A stretch of 64,000 nt of DNA from an uncultured Lachnospiraceae bacterium (lineage in GTDB: Bacteria > Bacillota > Clostridia > Lachnospirales > Lachnospiraceae), in assembly GCA_902789175.1 (NCBI GenBank), contig CADANF010000003.1, positions 50,234 through 114,233 of the forward strand, in the 5' to 3' direction. The position numbers and the translations under genes were made by a program. The notes beneath the pieces are model-generated. The model had not been told where the DNA came from and ran no database searches. It was given only the letters and a program-made list of their open reading frames with translations. Below, one piece after another: positions 36,567 through 46,029 of this stretch. Within the stretch, counting starts at the first letter, position 1, and each line of letters begins with the position of its first letter.

Positions 36567-38168
36567 TTAATAATTCATCTGCTTTTTCAGCCATAATCCA
36601 GTGTCAGATAATTCTTCATCATTCCAACCTGATGTCTTTGAACAATCAGATCTGATCAGGGATGATGTCTCATTCTTATTGGCAAGATTCCATGCTGCAT
36701 ATGAAATATTATACTTATCTATAAGCTTAAACCAGTCTTTTGCTGAATCATAATCTACTCCGCCATTTCCTGATGCATCACAGATACTGAATTCTGTGAT
36801 AAAGATAGCAAGTCCTTTAGAGCGCGCTGTCTCTAATTTACTTCTGATATTATCCTTATGAGTTGCTGCATAGAAATGAAGTGTATACATTATATTGGAA
36901 TATCCTTCAATAGGATCTTCTGCAGCTATGTCCACATCCTGAGACCAGGTTGGAGTACCTACGATAATTACAGCATCTTCTTTATTGGCTTTGATAACAG
37001 GAATTACTTCCTCAGCATATTTTTTTATCTGAGGCCACTGTGTTCCTCCATTTGGCTCGTTACAGATCTCAAATAGGACATTTGGATAATCAGCATATTT
37101 CTTTGACATTTCATCAAAAAATGCGATAGCTTCATCTTTATTTTGATTTGGATCATTATCAGATAAAATGTGCCAATCTATTATCACATACATTCCAAGC
37201 TCTGTGGCATAATCAACTCCATTATCCACCAAACCTTTAAGCTTATCCTTATCACCATCTGTGCAATAACCACCGGATTCAGCAGTATACATAGCAAGAC
37301 GGATCACATTTGCTCCCCACTCATCTCTAAGTGTCTTAAAAGCGTCTTTATTAACAAAATCAGGAAACCATGCAATACCATGAGTACTTATTCCCTTTAA
37401 CTGATATGCATCCCCGTTTTTATCTACAAGATCACAGCCATCAACCCTCAATGCACCATGATTACTAACCGGAGTTCCACTTACATCGGCTGGTGCAATT
37501 TTTTTTGAAACTTCCTTTTTTTCTTTTTCATTCTCTTTTACTGAATCTGTTTCTTTAGTCTTTGGATTTTCAGCCTTTTCCTCTGCTTTAATCTCTTTTC
37601 CTGCAGAATAAAGAACGGGTTTTACATTTTTTAATGCTTCATACTGTTCTTTAGATCTGAATTTAATAGTACCGCCGATATTCTGAAGTTCTGTACCTGC
37701 TTTAACAGTTTTATTCCAGTCTTCACCGGTAGAAGTTATTATAAGGACGTCTGAATTCTCCTCCAAAGTAAAGGTTCCATTCCAATGCCCCTGAATCTCA
37801 GCACCTTTAAATCCAGGGATTCTTATCTCCCAGTCAGATAGATCTTTATCTGACTTATTAGTAATAGCGATATTTATATTATTTGTAGGTTCATCTCCCC
37901 ATGAATCACCTTCAAAGGTAAATTCTGCATAAATATCATCTTTAACTTCTTCATCTGTCTTTTCTTTTTCTTCAGCATCTGTTTTAGTAGACTCTGCTTC
38001 CACCACCTGATATGGTGTACTCATTTCTTCTTCAACCTTTTTATCCCCAGATTTTTTTTCTTTTCCAAAAAGGATAAAAAGCACCAATGCAGCAATAATA
38101 AGAATCAGTCCTATTATTATAGTCACCAGTCCTTTATTAGTACTACTATTTTCTTTGTTGTCTCCCAT
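36567..38168 (-). CDS. Membrane-anchored CBM2-like / GH5 endoglucanase
   Basis: The 533-residue protein has a short cytoplasmic N-terminus, one uncleaved-looking membrane helix (about 14-34), a Glu/Lys linker and a CBM2-like cellulose-binding beta domain (about 78-185, with LSDWEIRIPGF and IQGHWNGTF). A second charged linker leads to a GH5 catalytic domain (about 235-530). The acid/base Glu is in FEICNEPNG and the nucleophile Glu in FITEFSICD; VIIDWHIL carries the usual His. It would cut cellulose or other beta-1,4-glucans at the cell surface. It lies 26 bp after recG, inside a housekeeping run, with no visible promoter. Confidence 0.9.
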   Translation of the reverse strand: MGDNKENSSTNKGLVTIIIGLILIIAALVLFILFGKEKKSGDKKVEEEMSTPYQVVEAESTKTDAEEKEKTDEEVKDDIYAEFTFEGDSWGDEPTNNINIAITNKSDKDLSDWEIRIPGFKGAEIQGHWNGTFTLEENSDVLIITSTGEDWNKTVKAGTELQNIGGTIKFRSKEQYEALKNVKPVLYSAGKEIKAEEKAENPKTKETDSVKENEKEKKEVSKKIAPADVSGTPVSNHGALRVDGCDLVDKNGDAYQLKGISTHGIAWFPDFVNKDAFKTLRDEWGANVIRLAMYTAESGGYCTDGDKDKLKGLVDNGVDYATELGMYVIIDWHILSDNDPNQNKDEAIAFFDEMSKKYADYPNVLFEICNEPNGGTQWPQIKKYAEEVIPVIKANKEDAVIIVGTPTWSQDVDIAAEDPIEGYSNIMYTLHFYAATHKDNIRSKLETARSKGLAIFITEFSICDASGNGGVDYDSAKDWFKLIDKYNISYAAWNLANKNETSSLIRSDCSKTSGWNDEELSDTGLWLKKQMNY

Positions 38169-38194
38169 GATAAAACCTCCATTCCCCTAATACC

Positions 38195-40183
38195 TTAATA
38201 TTTTATCTTAATATCATCCCCATATTTTAGAACGATCTCCTGAGCCGTTCTAAGCATATCAGCATGATTATAGATATCTGCTAATCTAAACATTATATCA
38301 CCACTCTGCCTGACTCCAAAAAAGTCCCCCGGTCCTCTTAATTTAAGATCCTCTGTTGCGATATAAAAACCATCATTAGATTCTTCTAAGACCTTTAGTC
38401 TTTCCTTAGATTCTTTAGACTGCTTAACATTTATAAATATGCAGTAACTTTGATAAGACCCTCTTCCTACACGGCCTCTTAACTGATGTAACTGAGCCAG
38501 CCCAAAGCGTTCTGCATTTTCAATCATCATAACTGTGGCATTAGGATTATTGATACCTACTTCAATAACTGTTGTAGAAACAAGTATGTCTATCTTTTTA
38601 TTGATAAAATCCTTTAGTATCCCAGCCTTATCCTCATCCTTCATTTTGCCGTGAATATATTCTATATTTATATTACAGCCTTTATAGACATTTCTTAATT
38701 CATCAGTATAATTTTCCACATTTTCCAGATCCATGGTTTCTGATTCTTCCACCATAGGACAGATCACATAAGCCTGATGACCATTTTTTATTTCATTTTG
38801 AATGAATTTATAGGCTGTACTTCTGTATTCAGTACCTACAACGCAATTCTTTATCTTTTTTCTTCCCTTAGGAAGTTCCTTTATCACTGAAATATCAAGA
38901 TTTGCATAAAGGATCATAGCAAGAGTCCTTGGAATTGGGGTTGCACTCATAATAAGTACATGAGGATAATTTCCCTTTGCTCCAAGTCTTTCTCTTTGTT
39001 TTACACCAAATCTATGCTGTTCATCAGTAATAACAAGCCCAAGATCTTTAAACTCAGTCTTATCTTCTATAAGAGCGTGAGTCCCGATAAGTATACTGAT
39101 ATCACCTGATTTTAGATTTTCATAAATACTGCGCTTATCTTTTAAAGAGGTAGAACCCGTAAGAAGCTCGACTCTTATCTTATATGGCTTAAATAACGCT
39201 TTAAGATCTTCGTAGTGCTGCAATGCAAGAACTTCTGTAGGAACCATTAAAGCTCCCTGATATCCTGACATAGCATTTAAAAATAAAGCTGCCGTGGCAA
39301 CAATAGTCTTACCTGAACCAACATCACCTTCAATAAGACGGTTCATTACATTTCCTAAAGACATATCATCTATTATATCCCTGATCGCACTTTCCTGCCC
39401 ACTAGTTAAAGAGAAAGGCAACCCTGCTTTAAAACCATCTAATTTTGAGATTGATTCTTTAGTTATCACATGAGAAGAAGAAACAGAAAGATTATTCTTT
39501 CTCATTTCCCTGACTCCCATTAAAAAGTGAATAAATTCATCAAAGGCAAGACGCTTTATAGCTATTTTTAGTCTGTCCTCATTTAAAGGAAAATGAATCT
39601 CTTCTATAGCACTTCTTTCAGAAATAAGATCATATTCATTTCTGATTTCATCAGATAGATAATCCTCAATCTTTAAAAATGCTTCTCTTGCATTGCCAAG
39701 GCTTTTTTTTATCTGATTATTGGTTATTCCCTTAGTTAAAGAATACACCGGCTGCATAGACTTTAACATAGCCTTATACTTATATACCGGATAATATTCC
39801 GGCATTTCCATAACTCTCATACTGCCCTTTATTTTAACAGTTCCGACGAATATAAATTCATCACCCTTATGGAAAACAGTTTTAAGGAAAGGACTATTAA
39901 AAAACACCAGCCGAAGGGACCCGGAAGAGTCACTTACTGAAAGGGAGGTAATACTTAATCTGCCTCCCTTTCTGGTATCTACATATGAAACAACTTTAGC
40001 CGATACACTGACTCTTTCACCTTCATGTGCATCTTTAATAATGATTGGATCATCATACCTTTGATAATCCCGGGGAAAATAATAAATAAGGTCCTTAACG
40101 CTTGAAATCCCAAGCTTTCCTAAACCCAAAGCTGTCTTTTCCCCAATTCCCTTTACTGTAGTAATATCATCATTTAAAAGCAT
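38195..40183 (-). CDS. recG: ATP-dependent DNA helicase RecG
   Basis: The 662-residue protein has an N-terminal OB-type wedge domain and the full helicase core: IEGDVGSGKT (Walker A), ITDEQHRFG (DEQH), MSATPIPRTLAM, and the C-terminal HQLRGRVGRG. It reverses stalled forks and processes Holliday junctions. Length is normal. It lies 22 bp after fakA. Confidence 0.97.
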   Translation of the reverse strand: MLLNDDITTVKGIGEKTALGLGKLGISSVKDLIYYFPRDYQRYDDPIIIKDAHEGERVSVSAKVVSYVDTRKGGRLSITSLSVSDSSGSLRLVFFNSPFLKTVFHKGDEFIFVGTVKIKGSMRVMEMPEYYPVYKYKAMLKSMQPVYSLTKGITNNQIKKSLGNAREAFLKIEDYLSDEIRNEYDLISERSAIEEIHFPLNEDRLKIAIKRLAFDEFIHFLMGVREMRKNNLSVSSSHVITKESISKLDGFKAGLPFSLTSGQESAIRDIIDDMSLGNVMNRLIEGDVGSGKTIVATAALFLNAMSGYQGALMVPTEVLALQHYEDLKALFKPYKIRVELLTGSTSLKDKRSIYENLKSGDISILIGTHALIEDKTEFKDLGLVITDEQHRFGVKQRERLGAKGNYPHVLIMSATPIPRTLAMILYANLDISVIKELPKGRKKIKNCVVGTEYRSTAYKFIQNEIKNGHQAYVICPMVEESETMDLENVENYTDELRNVYKGCNINIEYIHGKMKDEDKAGILKDFINKKIDILVSTTVIEVGINNPNATVMMIENAERFGLAQLHQLRGRVGRGSYQSYCIFINVKQSKESKERLKVLEESNDGFYIATEDLKLRGPGDFFGVRQSGDIMFRLADIYNHADMLRTAQEIVLKYGDDIKIKY

Positions 40184-40205
40184 GTGTCATGCCCCATTTT
40201 CAAAT

Positions 40206-41912
40206 TTATTCAACAGATACAAGATAATAAAACAGCGGCTGACCACCATAATGAATATCAACTTCAATATCGCTATAGGAGTCTTCAAGCTCTTTTACTA
40301 AATCATCAGCTTCATCTTCTGTTATCTTATCACCATAATATAAAGTAATAAGGCCCGACTCACTATCCACCATGGTCTTTATAAGTTCTTTTGTAACTTC
40401 CTTTATATCATTTCCAACAGATTCAATTCCTTCTTCTGAAATACCCATTATATCATCTTTTTTGATGACCTTTCCATCAATTGAAGTATCTCTTATTGAA
40501 AATGTAACTTCACCTGTCTTAACCTGTTCCATTGCATATATCATTTCTTTAAGATTTTCATCAGGAGTCATTTCATCTGAAAATGTGATCATAGCAGTTA
40601 TTCCTTCAGGAATAGTCTTGGAAGGAACAACTATAATCTTCTTGTCATGACAGATGGACGCAGCCTGGTTTGCAGCAAGAATAATATTCTTATTGTTTGG
40701 AAATATAAAGATATTCTTGGCCTTTACTTTATTTATAGCATTAAGTATATCTTCTGTACTTGGATTCATAGTCTGTCCGCCAGAGATAACATAGGAAGTT
40801 CCAAGATCTTTAAATATCCTGGTTATTCCGTCTCCAGCACCTACCTGAATAAAACCAAACTTTTTATATGGTTCATTGGTAATAGAACTATTCATATCCT
40901 CATTCTTACGGGCTGCAGCAACTTCACTGGCAAGCACTACTCTTTCCTTATGTTCTTCTCTCATATTATCAACTTTCATACGGGTAAGCTGACCATGATG
41001 AAGTCCACATTCAAATGCAAGTCCCGGATGATCTGTATGCACATGAACCTTAACAATTTCCTCATCTGCAACACAGACAACAGAGTCTCCTATGCTGAGA
41101 AGATAATTCTTTAATTCTTCTACCTGCTGATCCATAAGAGGTTCATCTAAAAGAATTATAAATTCAGTGCAATATCCGTATGTGATACTCGCAGTAGATA
41201 TTTCATCATTTCCACTGCCAACTGCTGCTTTATCAGAAGCACCTTCTTCTTTAACTGCAGAACCTTCACTTTCATCAAGTACGATATCTTCTCCTTTAAG
41301 AGATGATAATACGCCCTTAAAGAAAGTCATAAGTCCCATTCCACCCGAATCTACAACTCCTGCTTCTTTAAGAACAGGAAGTAATTCTGGAGTATTTTGA
41401 AGCACCTTATCACCATATTCAATCACTTCCTCTAAGAAAGCTATGATATCGATCTCAGGATTAAGAGTTGTGATATCTTTAGCCTTATGAGCCATACCCT
41501 TGGCAACTGTAAGTATGGTTCCTTCCTTTGGCTTCATTACAGCATGATAAGCAGTTTCTACAGCGTGCTGAAAGCCTTCTGAAAGGTCTATAACACCCAT
41601 ACTTTCCTTTTCTTTAACTTCTTTGCTAAAACCTCTGAAAAGCTGAGAAAGGATAACACCGGAATTACCTCTGGCCCCCCGAAGAGAACCGTAAGATACG
41701 GCACTTGCAATCTCAGCCATAGTAGGATCCTTCAAATTATTTATCTCAGAAGCTGCAGACATTATAGTAAGAGTCATATTAGTTCCTGTATCACCATCAG
41801 GAACAGGGAAAACATTAAGCTCATTAATATACTCTTTCTTATTATTAAGATTATAAGCGCCTGAAAAAAATGCTTTTTTGAATTTTTCAGCATCAATTAT
41901 ATTAATCGTCAA
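40206..41912 (-). CDS. fakA: DAK2-domain fatty acid kinase subunit FakA (YloV-like)
   Basis: The 568-residue protein starts with a DAK2 kinase domain (LNVFPVPDGDTGTNM, SGVILSQLFRGF, DSGGMGL), followed by the middle and C-terminal DegV-like regions of YloV/FakA. In Firmicutes FakA phosphorylates fatty acids carried by FakB. The best start is the TTG at 41912, which lies 9 bp after GGAGG and gives the family's usual INIIDAEKFKKAF beginning. A longer in-frame reading from 41945 would include the ribosome site itself. It directly follows asp23, the conserved yloU-yloV order. Confidence 0.93.
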   Translation of the reverse strand: MTINIIDAEKFKKAFFSGAYNLNNKKEYINELNVFPVPDGDTGTNMTLTIMSAASEINNLKDPTMAEIASAVSYGSLRGARGNSGVILSQLFRGFSKEVKEKESMGVIDLSEGFQHAVETAYHAVMKPKEGTILTVAKGMAHKAKDITTLNPEIDIIAFLEEVIEYGDKVLQNTPELLPVLKEAGVVDSGGMGLMTFFKGVLSSLKGEDIVLDESEGSAVKEEGASDKAAVGSGNDEISTASITYGYCTEFIILLDEPLMDQQVEELKNYLLSIGDSVVCVADEEIVKVHVHTDHPGLAFECGLHHGQLTRMKVDNMREEHKERVVLASEVAAARKNEDMNSSITNEPYKKFGFIQVGAGDGITRIFKDLGTSYVISGGQTMNPSTEDILNAINKVKAKNIFIFPNNKNIILAANQAASICHDKKIIVVPSKTIPEGITAMITFSDEMTPDENLKEMIYAMEQVKTGEVTFSIRDTSIDGKVIKKDDIMGISEEGIESVGNDIKEVTKELIKTMVDSESGLITLYYGDKITEDEADDLVKELEDSYSDIEVDIHYGGQPLFYYLVSVE

Positions 41913-41948
41913 ATCAGTAAAACCTCCGAATTTATTATTAATCAAAGA

Positions 41949-42305
41949 TTAATCTATAACTCTTACCCCTTCAACGAACACATTTATATTTTTCACCTTC
42001 ATGTTAGTATAATCTTCCACCTGATACTTAACAGTATCCATAAGATTCTTTACTACCGTTTTAATACTTACCCCATATGAAACGATTATATGAAACTCTA
42101 TTATAAGCTCATTTTGCTCGTTAACTGTAACATTAACACCGCGACTGACACTTTCTCCCTTAAGAAGCTTTGCAAGTCCATCTTTCATAGAAATAGTAGC
42201 CATTCCAACAATCCCAAAACAATTAAGGGCCGCATGTCCGGCGAAACTGGCAATCACTTCTGTATCAATAGAAATGTTGCCATTATCATTTGTAAAACCT
42301 GCCAC
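41949..42305 (-). CDS. Asp23/YloU-family alkaline-shock protein
   Basis: The 118-residue protein has the Asp23 family blocks ISIDTEVIASFAGHAAL and VSIKTVVKNLMDTVKYQVE. The family is linked to envelope stress and lipid metabolism. The start is GTG, 7 bp after GGAGG. The neighbouring fakA supports the YloU assignment. Confidence 0.92.
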   Translation of the reverse strand: MAGFTNDNGNISIDTEVIASFAGHAALNCFGIVGMATISMKDGLAKLLKGESVSRGVNVTVNEQNELIIEFHIIVSYGVSIKTVVKNLMDTVKYQVEDYTNMKVKNINVFVEGVRVID

Positions 42306-42386
42306 GTCATTTCCTCCTTTTATTTAAATTCATAACGAATAATAAATTTCCCTCAACGTGTTCATTATACAACAAATGAACATAAA

Positions 42387-42428
42387 AAAAAAGAAATCAA
42401 AGACCTTTAAGTCCCTGATTTCTTTTTT
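42387..42428 (-). terminator. Terminator of rpmB
   Basis: A long hairpin (13-bp outer arms AAAAAAGAAATCA/TGATTTCTTTTTT) is followed by T residues on the minus strand. Confidence 0.8.
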
Positions 42429-42448
42429 TGTACGATCCTAGAATCAAA

Positions 42449-42634
42449 CTATGCTCTTTCTACCTTACCTGATCTTAAGCAAGATGTGCATACATAGATA
42501 GTCTTAGGTGTTCCTTCAACTGTTGCTTTAACTCTCTTGATGTTAGCGTTCCAGATTCTATTAGATCTTCTATGAGAATGACTCACATTGTTTCCAAAAT
42601 GAGTAGCTTTTTCACAAAAATAACACTTAGCCAT
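42449..42634 (-). CDS. rpmB: 50S ribosomal protein L28
   Basis: The 61-residue protein begins MAKCYFCEKATHFGNNVSHS and ends with CTSCLRSGKVERA. The two CxxC pairs mark a zinc-binding version. It starts after AAGGAGGTG and has its own promoter and terminator, opposite in order to the asp23 operon that follows. Confidence 0.98.
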   Translation of the reverse strand: MAKCYFCEKATHFGNNVSHSHRRSNRIWNANIKRVKATVEGTPKTIYVCTSCLRSGKVERA

Positions 42635-42693
42635 GCTTCGGCACCTCCTTATACTTTACATATATTTGCCTTTACAGGCTCGCAACAAAAGTT

Positions 42694-42722
42694 ATATTAA
42701 CAAAAAATACAAGCCATTGCAA
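42694..42722 (-). promoter_or_regulatory. Promoter of rpmB
   Basis: TTGCAA and TAATAT are spaced by 17 bp, about 60 bp upstream of the gene. Confidence 0.5.
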
Positions 42723-42761
42723 GTAAAATTTTATATTTTTTTAAAAACTTTTAACCTCAGG

Positions 42762-43181
42762 CTAAAACTCAGTCTCTGAAAGGTTCTCGATAGCATCATC
42801 AACAGCTTGTGCCTCTTCTTTAGAAGAAGCATTTTTCTTCTTATCAATGATAGTCTTAACCTTATCTGTAACCTGAGGAACCATACCTATAACCTTAGAA
42901 AGAGCATTCTCTTCAGCCACAGGAACGATCCTTAAATCTCCATTCTTTATAACGATAACCGATGAAGGAGACATCTTACCTCCCATACCGCCACCACAGT
43001 TATTCTGGCCTAATGCACCGGCACCAACGCCAAAATTAACATCTATTAAAGGAATTATAGTAGTATCTCCTACATTTATAGGTTCTCCTACAACAGTCTT
43101 AGATGTAAGAAATGCATCCATTCCCTTGAAAAGCGAATTTACAGTATTATTAAAATCATTCTTTCTGATATCATTTGCCAT
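42762..43181 (-). CDS. ytfJ: GerW/YtfJ-family sporulation protein
   Basis: The 139-residue protein shows the YtfJ core: VVGEPINVGDTTIIPLIDV, a glycine-rich FGVGAGALG, and SPSSVIVIKNGDLRIVPV. In Bacillus the homologue (GerW) is needed for germination; in non-sporulating relatives its role is unknown. It follows a YtfI-like DUF2953 gene, the same pair as in B. subtilis. Confidence 0.9.
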   Translation of the reverse strand: MANDIRKNDFNNTVNSLFKGMDAFLTSKTVVGEPINVGDTTIIPLIDVNFGVGAGALGQNNCGGGMGGKMSPSSVIVIKNGDLRIVPVAEENALSKVIGMVPQVTDKVKTIIDKKKNASSKEEAQAVDDAIENLSETEF

Positions 43182-43215
43182 TATATATATCCCCTTCCAT
43201 TATCATATTTTCTCA

Positions 43216-44136
43216 TTATATTTTCTTTGCAAGATTTATAGTCTTCTTTGTATCTTTCCTTAAATATAGTACCAAGAATCTTATAGCTGTAGGTCCAAGC
43301 ATCACTTGTCCTTTAAGATCCAGGTCCATAGTAAATACTTTATTATAAAAGTCCGGTTCGATAAGAAGCCATTTACCATAAAAAGGATAAAACATCGCTA
43401 TCCTTCCCAGCCAGATTCCTGTATCTGCCGCATTACTAAGTCCAAACCTTATAAATCCATGCCCTTTACCTGGCTTGATCGCTTTAAGAGTCTTTTTCAG
43501 GAATGTCTTACCACGTTTTATAGTCCGCTGAGTATAATCTTTATAAAGGAACTGTTCAACATGGTCCGCTTTCTTTTCAATCGCCCTTAGCTTTTCACCA
43601 GTCTTATCTAGAACTTCGCTTACCTTATCAGCGCCCCTATCAAGATATTCATAAACTTTATCTATTTTACTTATTTTCTCCGTAGCTGAAGCTGAAGTTG
43701 ATAAATCTGAATCATTATATGAATAATCTGAAGCCGAATCTAAAGAAGGTTCTCCTATGTCATCTAATGCCTTTATCTCATCTTTTGAAACAGCAATCTC
43801 CTCTGTTTCTACATTATCCAGATCATCAATAGTTTTTTTCTTAGACTTTTTATTTTTAGTTTTCTTTGGATCTTCTTTCTTTTCACTATCAAGTAAAGTA
43901 AAGAATAAAACCTTCGCCTTAAATTTCAGGCCTTCTTCCTTATTATATTTTCCCTTTGCCGAAGCTATAAGCCATCTGACTTTAAAATCAGCTGACTTTT
44001 CTTCTTCATTTAATACTCCGCTTACCCTGTAGTGGACAGGAACGAACAAAATAATAAGTAAGAGAAGAAGAACAAGTCCAATAACAAGGATAAGGATATC
44101 CAGAAGAATCCTAAGTATTAAAAGTACCACTCCCAT
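43216..44136 (-). CDS. DUF2953 (YtfI-like) membrane protein
   Basis: The 306-residue protein has a single very hydrophobic N-terminal helix (about 4-35, ending LFVPVHYRVSG, typical of DUF2953). A long Lys/Asp/Ser-rich insert covers about 85-190, and a conserved C-terminal domain follows (GLSNAADTGIWLGRIAMFYP). The insert makes it longer than B. subtilis YtfI. Its ribosome site AGGGG overlaps the stop of the gene before it, so coupling is likely. Confidence 0.85.
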   Translation of the reverse strand: MGVVLLILRILLDILILVIGLVLLLLLIILFVPVHYRVSGVLNEEEKSADFKVRWLIASAKGKYNKEEGLKFKAKVLFFTLLDSEKKEDPKKTKNKKSKKKTIDDLDNVETEEIAVSKDEIKALDDIGEPSLDSASDYSYNDSDLSTSASATEKISKIDKVYEYLDRGADKVSEVLDKTGEKLRAIEKKADHVEQFLYKDYTQRTIKRGKTFLKKTLKAIKPGKGHGFIRFGLSNAADTGIWLGRIAMFYPFYGKWLLIEPDFYNKVFTMDLDLKGQVMLGPTAIRFLVLYLRKDTKKTINLAKKI

Positions 44137-44139
44137 TTT

Positions 44140-44502
44140 CTACCCCTGCAAATTCTCCATTGCTTTTTCCTTAATTTCTTTCTTCCTTAAAAATTCATAG
44201 TAAGCTTTTGAATCCAATGGAAGATTAATATGATACATATCATTTATCATATCTGTCACAAGTTCTGTAGCTTTACTCTTTGAACTAGCGATACCCATAA
44301 TAAAGATTTTATCATCAATTGTTCTATAATAATGCTGCAACATTTCCTCATATTTATAGATTTCATAAAGCCCATGCCCATAAATCGGCAAGGTAACAAG
44401 GTAAATGTCCTTCATAGGGGATAGACGCCTGATCTTATTAAATGTCTTATTAAATTTTTTATCGCTTTCTATATCAGTATATATTCGCGCTGAAAAATCC
44501 AT
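44140..44502 (-). CDS. Conserved-looking protein of unknown function
   Basis: A 120-residue soluble protein beginning MDFSARIYTDIESDKKFNKT and ending in a charged helix. I do not recognise a family. Patches such as KDIYLVTLPIYGHGLYEIY and DDKIFIMGIASSKSKA suggest an alpha/beta fold. It starts after GGGGGATCAT and sits 4 bp before the DUF2953 gene and 19 bp after a larger unknown gene, so it belongs to the same operon. Confidence 0.75.
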   Translation of the reverse strand: MDFSARIYTDIESDKKFNKTFNKIRRLSPMKDIYLVTLPIYGHGLYEIYKYEEMLQHYYRTIDDKIFIMGIASSKSKATELVTDMINDMYHINLPLDSKAYYEFLRKKEIKEKAMENLQG

Positions 44503-44521
44503 ATGATCCCCCTTAAATTTT

Positions 44522-45943
44522 TTAGTTACCAGAGATGATTCCTTCGATTATCCTTGAACATGCTGTAAGTTCTGAATCGTCACCACAGCCAGATAGAGCA
44601 TATTCAAAATAATCCTTGATCTCCTGTTGAGTATTAAAGAATACAGGCATCATAGAAAGCACCTTTGACATGATACTTCTCTTCTCAAACTTGGAAATAT
44701 CAGCAAATCTCTTATCAAACTCTGCAAATAACTCTTCCTTTAACTCTGCAAGGTAATCATCATCAGTTGGATCTAAAATAACAGTAACATCCTCATCAAG
44801 ATTTATGAAGAGAGATGTTGAAGTAAGTTTATCACATTTAAGAAGTAGTGAAAATGCATCAGCTATCTCCTTATTATCAGCAAATTCATCCCTATAGTCT
44901 TTATAGATCTCATCTAACTTTCCATCTATAAATGAAAGTGTAGAATATGCATTTTCCTGAGCACCTTCAAGTTTTACGAAAAGAGGATCAAATTCTTCGG
45001 CTGCCTTGTAGATATCGTCTGCTTCAATGATCTTATTTATTATAATTGAAGCTGTCTTATATTCTTCCCCAAGATATTCTTTCTTAAGTTTATTTCCTGT
45101 ATAAAGAATGATAAGTGCGTCATTTATAACTTCTTCAAGCATAAGATAATCTGTAACAGCTTCATTTATATCTTCTGTGGCCTTATACATCTTATCTGAA
45201 AGTTCTTCGAACTGATCAACTGTGATCTCTTTATAATCCGCATGAGATAATTCATCATATACCTTATAAAGATCCGGATAAAGATCTGTAAAACCTTCTG
45301 GTTTTGTAATAAGAGCTGCATCAAGCAATGTATCCGCAAATGATCTTACTGCACTCTTTTCTCCACCCTTATAAATATTAAGGGATGTAGACATAATGTC
45401 ATAGAATCTCTGCTTTGTCATACGAACAGGGAGTTCTGCAATGAATTCCTGGATCTTAGTATTTACCATTACTTTATCCTTATCAGCAAAAACAAAATTA
45501 AACATCTCCTCTGCAAGAGCATCTGTATCAACATACTCTTCTAAGTCATTTGTAAGAAGAGGCTTCTTTCTGTCAAGGATATGATCATAAATCTGTAAAG
45601 CATCCGTATAAGATGTAAAGATCTTCATCTTTGCTGTAACTGCGTCACGGATAGCTGAAATCTTCTCAATAATAGCTGCACTTACTTCTTTATCAGATAA
45701 CACAGTGTCATGTAATGCTGTTTCAATATCTTTAATATAACCTTCAATCTCAGGCTTTCTTTCAGAATCAATATCATTTACCATTTCTTTTAAAGTAAAG
45801 AAATTAAGAGATAATTTAATAGCAGCGTAATTTCCGAAAGCTGTAGCAAGAATGTCCTGATACTTAATAAGATTTGCTTTTCTATCTCTATCAGCCTTAA
45901 TATCTGTAACTGTGATCTTTACATCTTTTTCCATATTTTCCAT
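44522..45943 (-). CDS. Large helical protein of unknown function
   Basis: A 473-residue acidic, soluble protein predicted almost wholly alpha-helical, without signal peptide or membrane segment. I see no recognised domain, nucleotide-binding motif or catalytic signature. Its composition (rich in Asp, Glu, Lys, Ile, Leu) matches cytosolic neighbours. The ribosome site is weak (AAAGGA, 14 bp away). It lies between the Derlin-like membrane protein gene and the 120-residue gene. Confidence 0.75.
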   Translation of the reverse strand: MENMEKDVKITVTDIKADRDRKANLIKYQDILATAFGNYAAIKLSLNFFTLKEMVNDIDSERKPEIEGYIKDIETALHDTVLSDKEVSAAIIEKISAIRDAVTAKMKIFTSYTDALQIYDHILDRKKPLLTNDLEEYVDTDALAEEMFNFVFADKDKVMVNTKIQEFIAELPVRMTKQRFYDIMSTSLNIYKGGEKSAVRSFADTLLDAALITKPEGFTDLYPDLYKVYDELSHADYKEITVDQFEELSDKMYKATEDINEAVTDYLMLEEVINDALIILYTGNKLKKEYLGEEYKTASIIINKIIEADDIYKAAEEFDPLFVKLEGAQENAYSTLSFIDGKLDEIYKDYRDEFADNKEIADAFSLLLKCDKLTSTSLFINLDEDVTVILDPTDDDYLAELKEELFAEFDKRFADISKFEKRSIMSKVLSMMPVFFNTQQEIKDYFEYALSGCGDDSELTACSRIIEGIISGN

Positions 45944-46029
45944 GTTGATTTATATATCCTTTATAATATTCTTTTATTTTTTTATAATTTTTGATCCTGT
46001 CACTTAAATTTTAGTAATTCGGGTAAGGA

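Noticed and set aside
40647-41114. Plus-strand 155-codon open frame inside fakA
   Set aside because: Antisense shadow; no ribosome site and no family resemblance.
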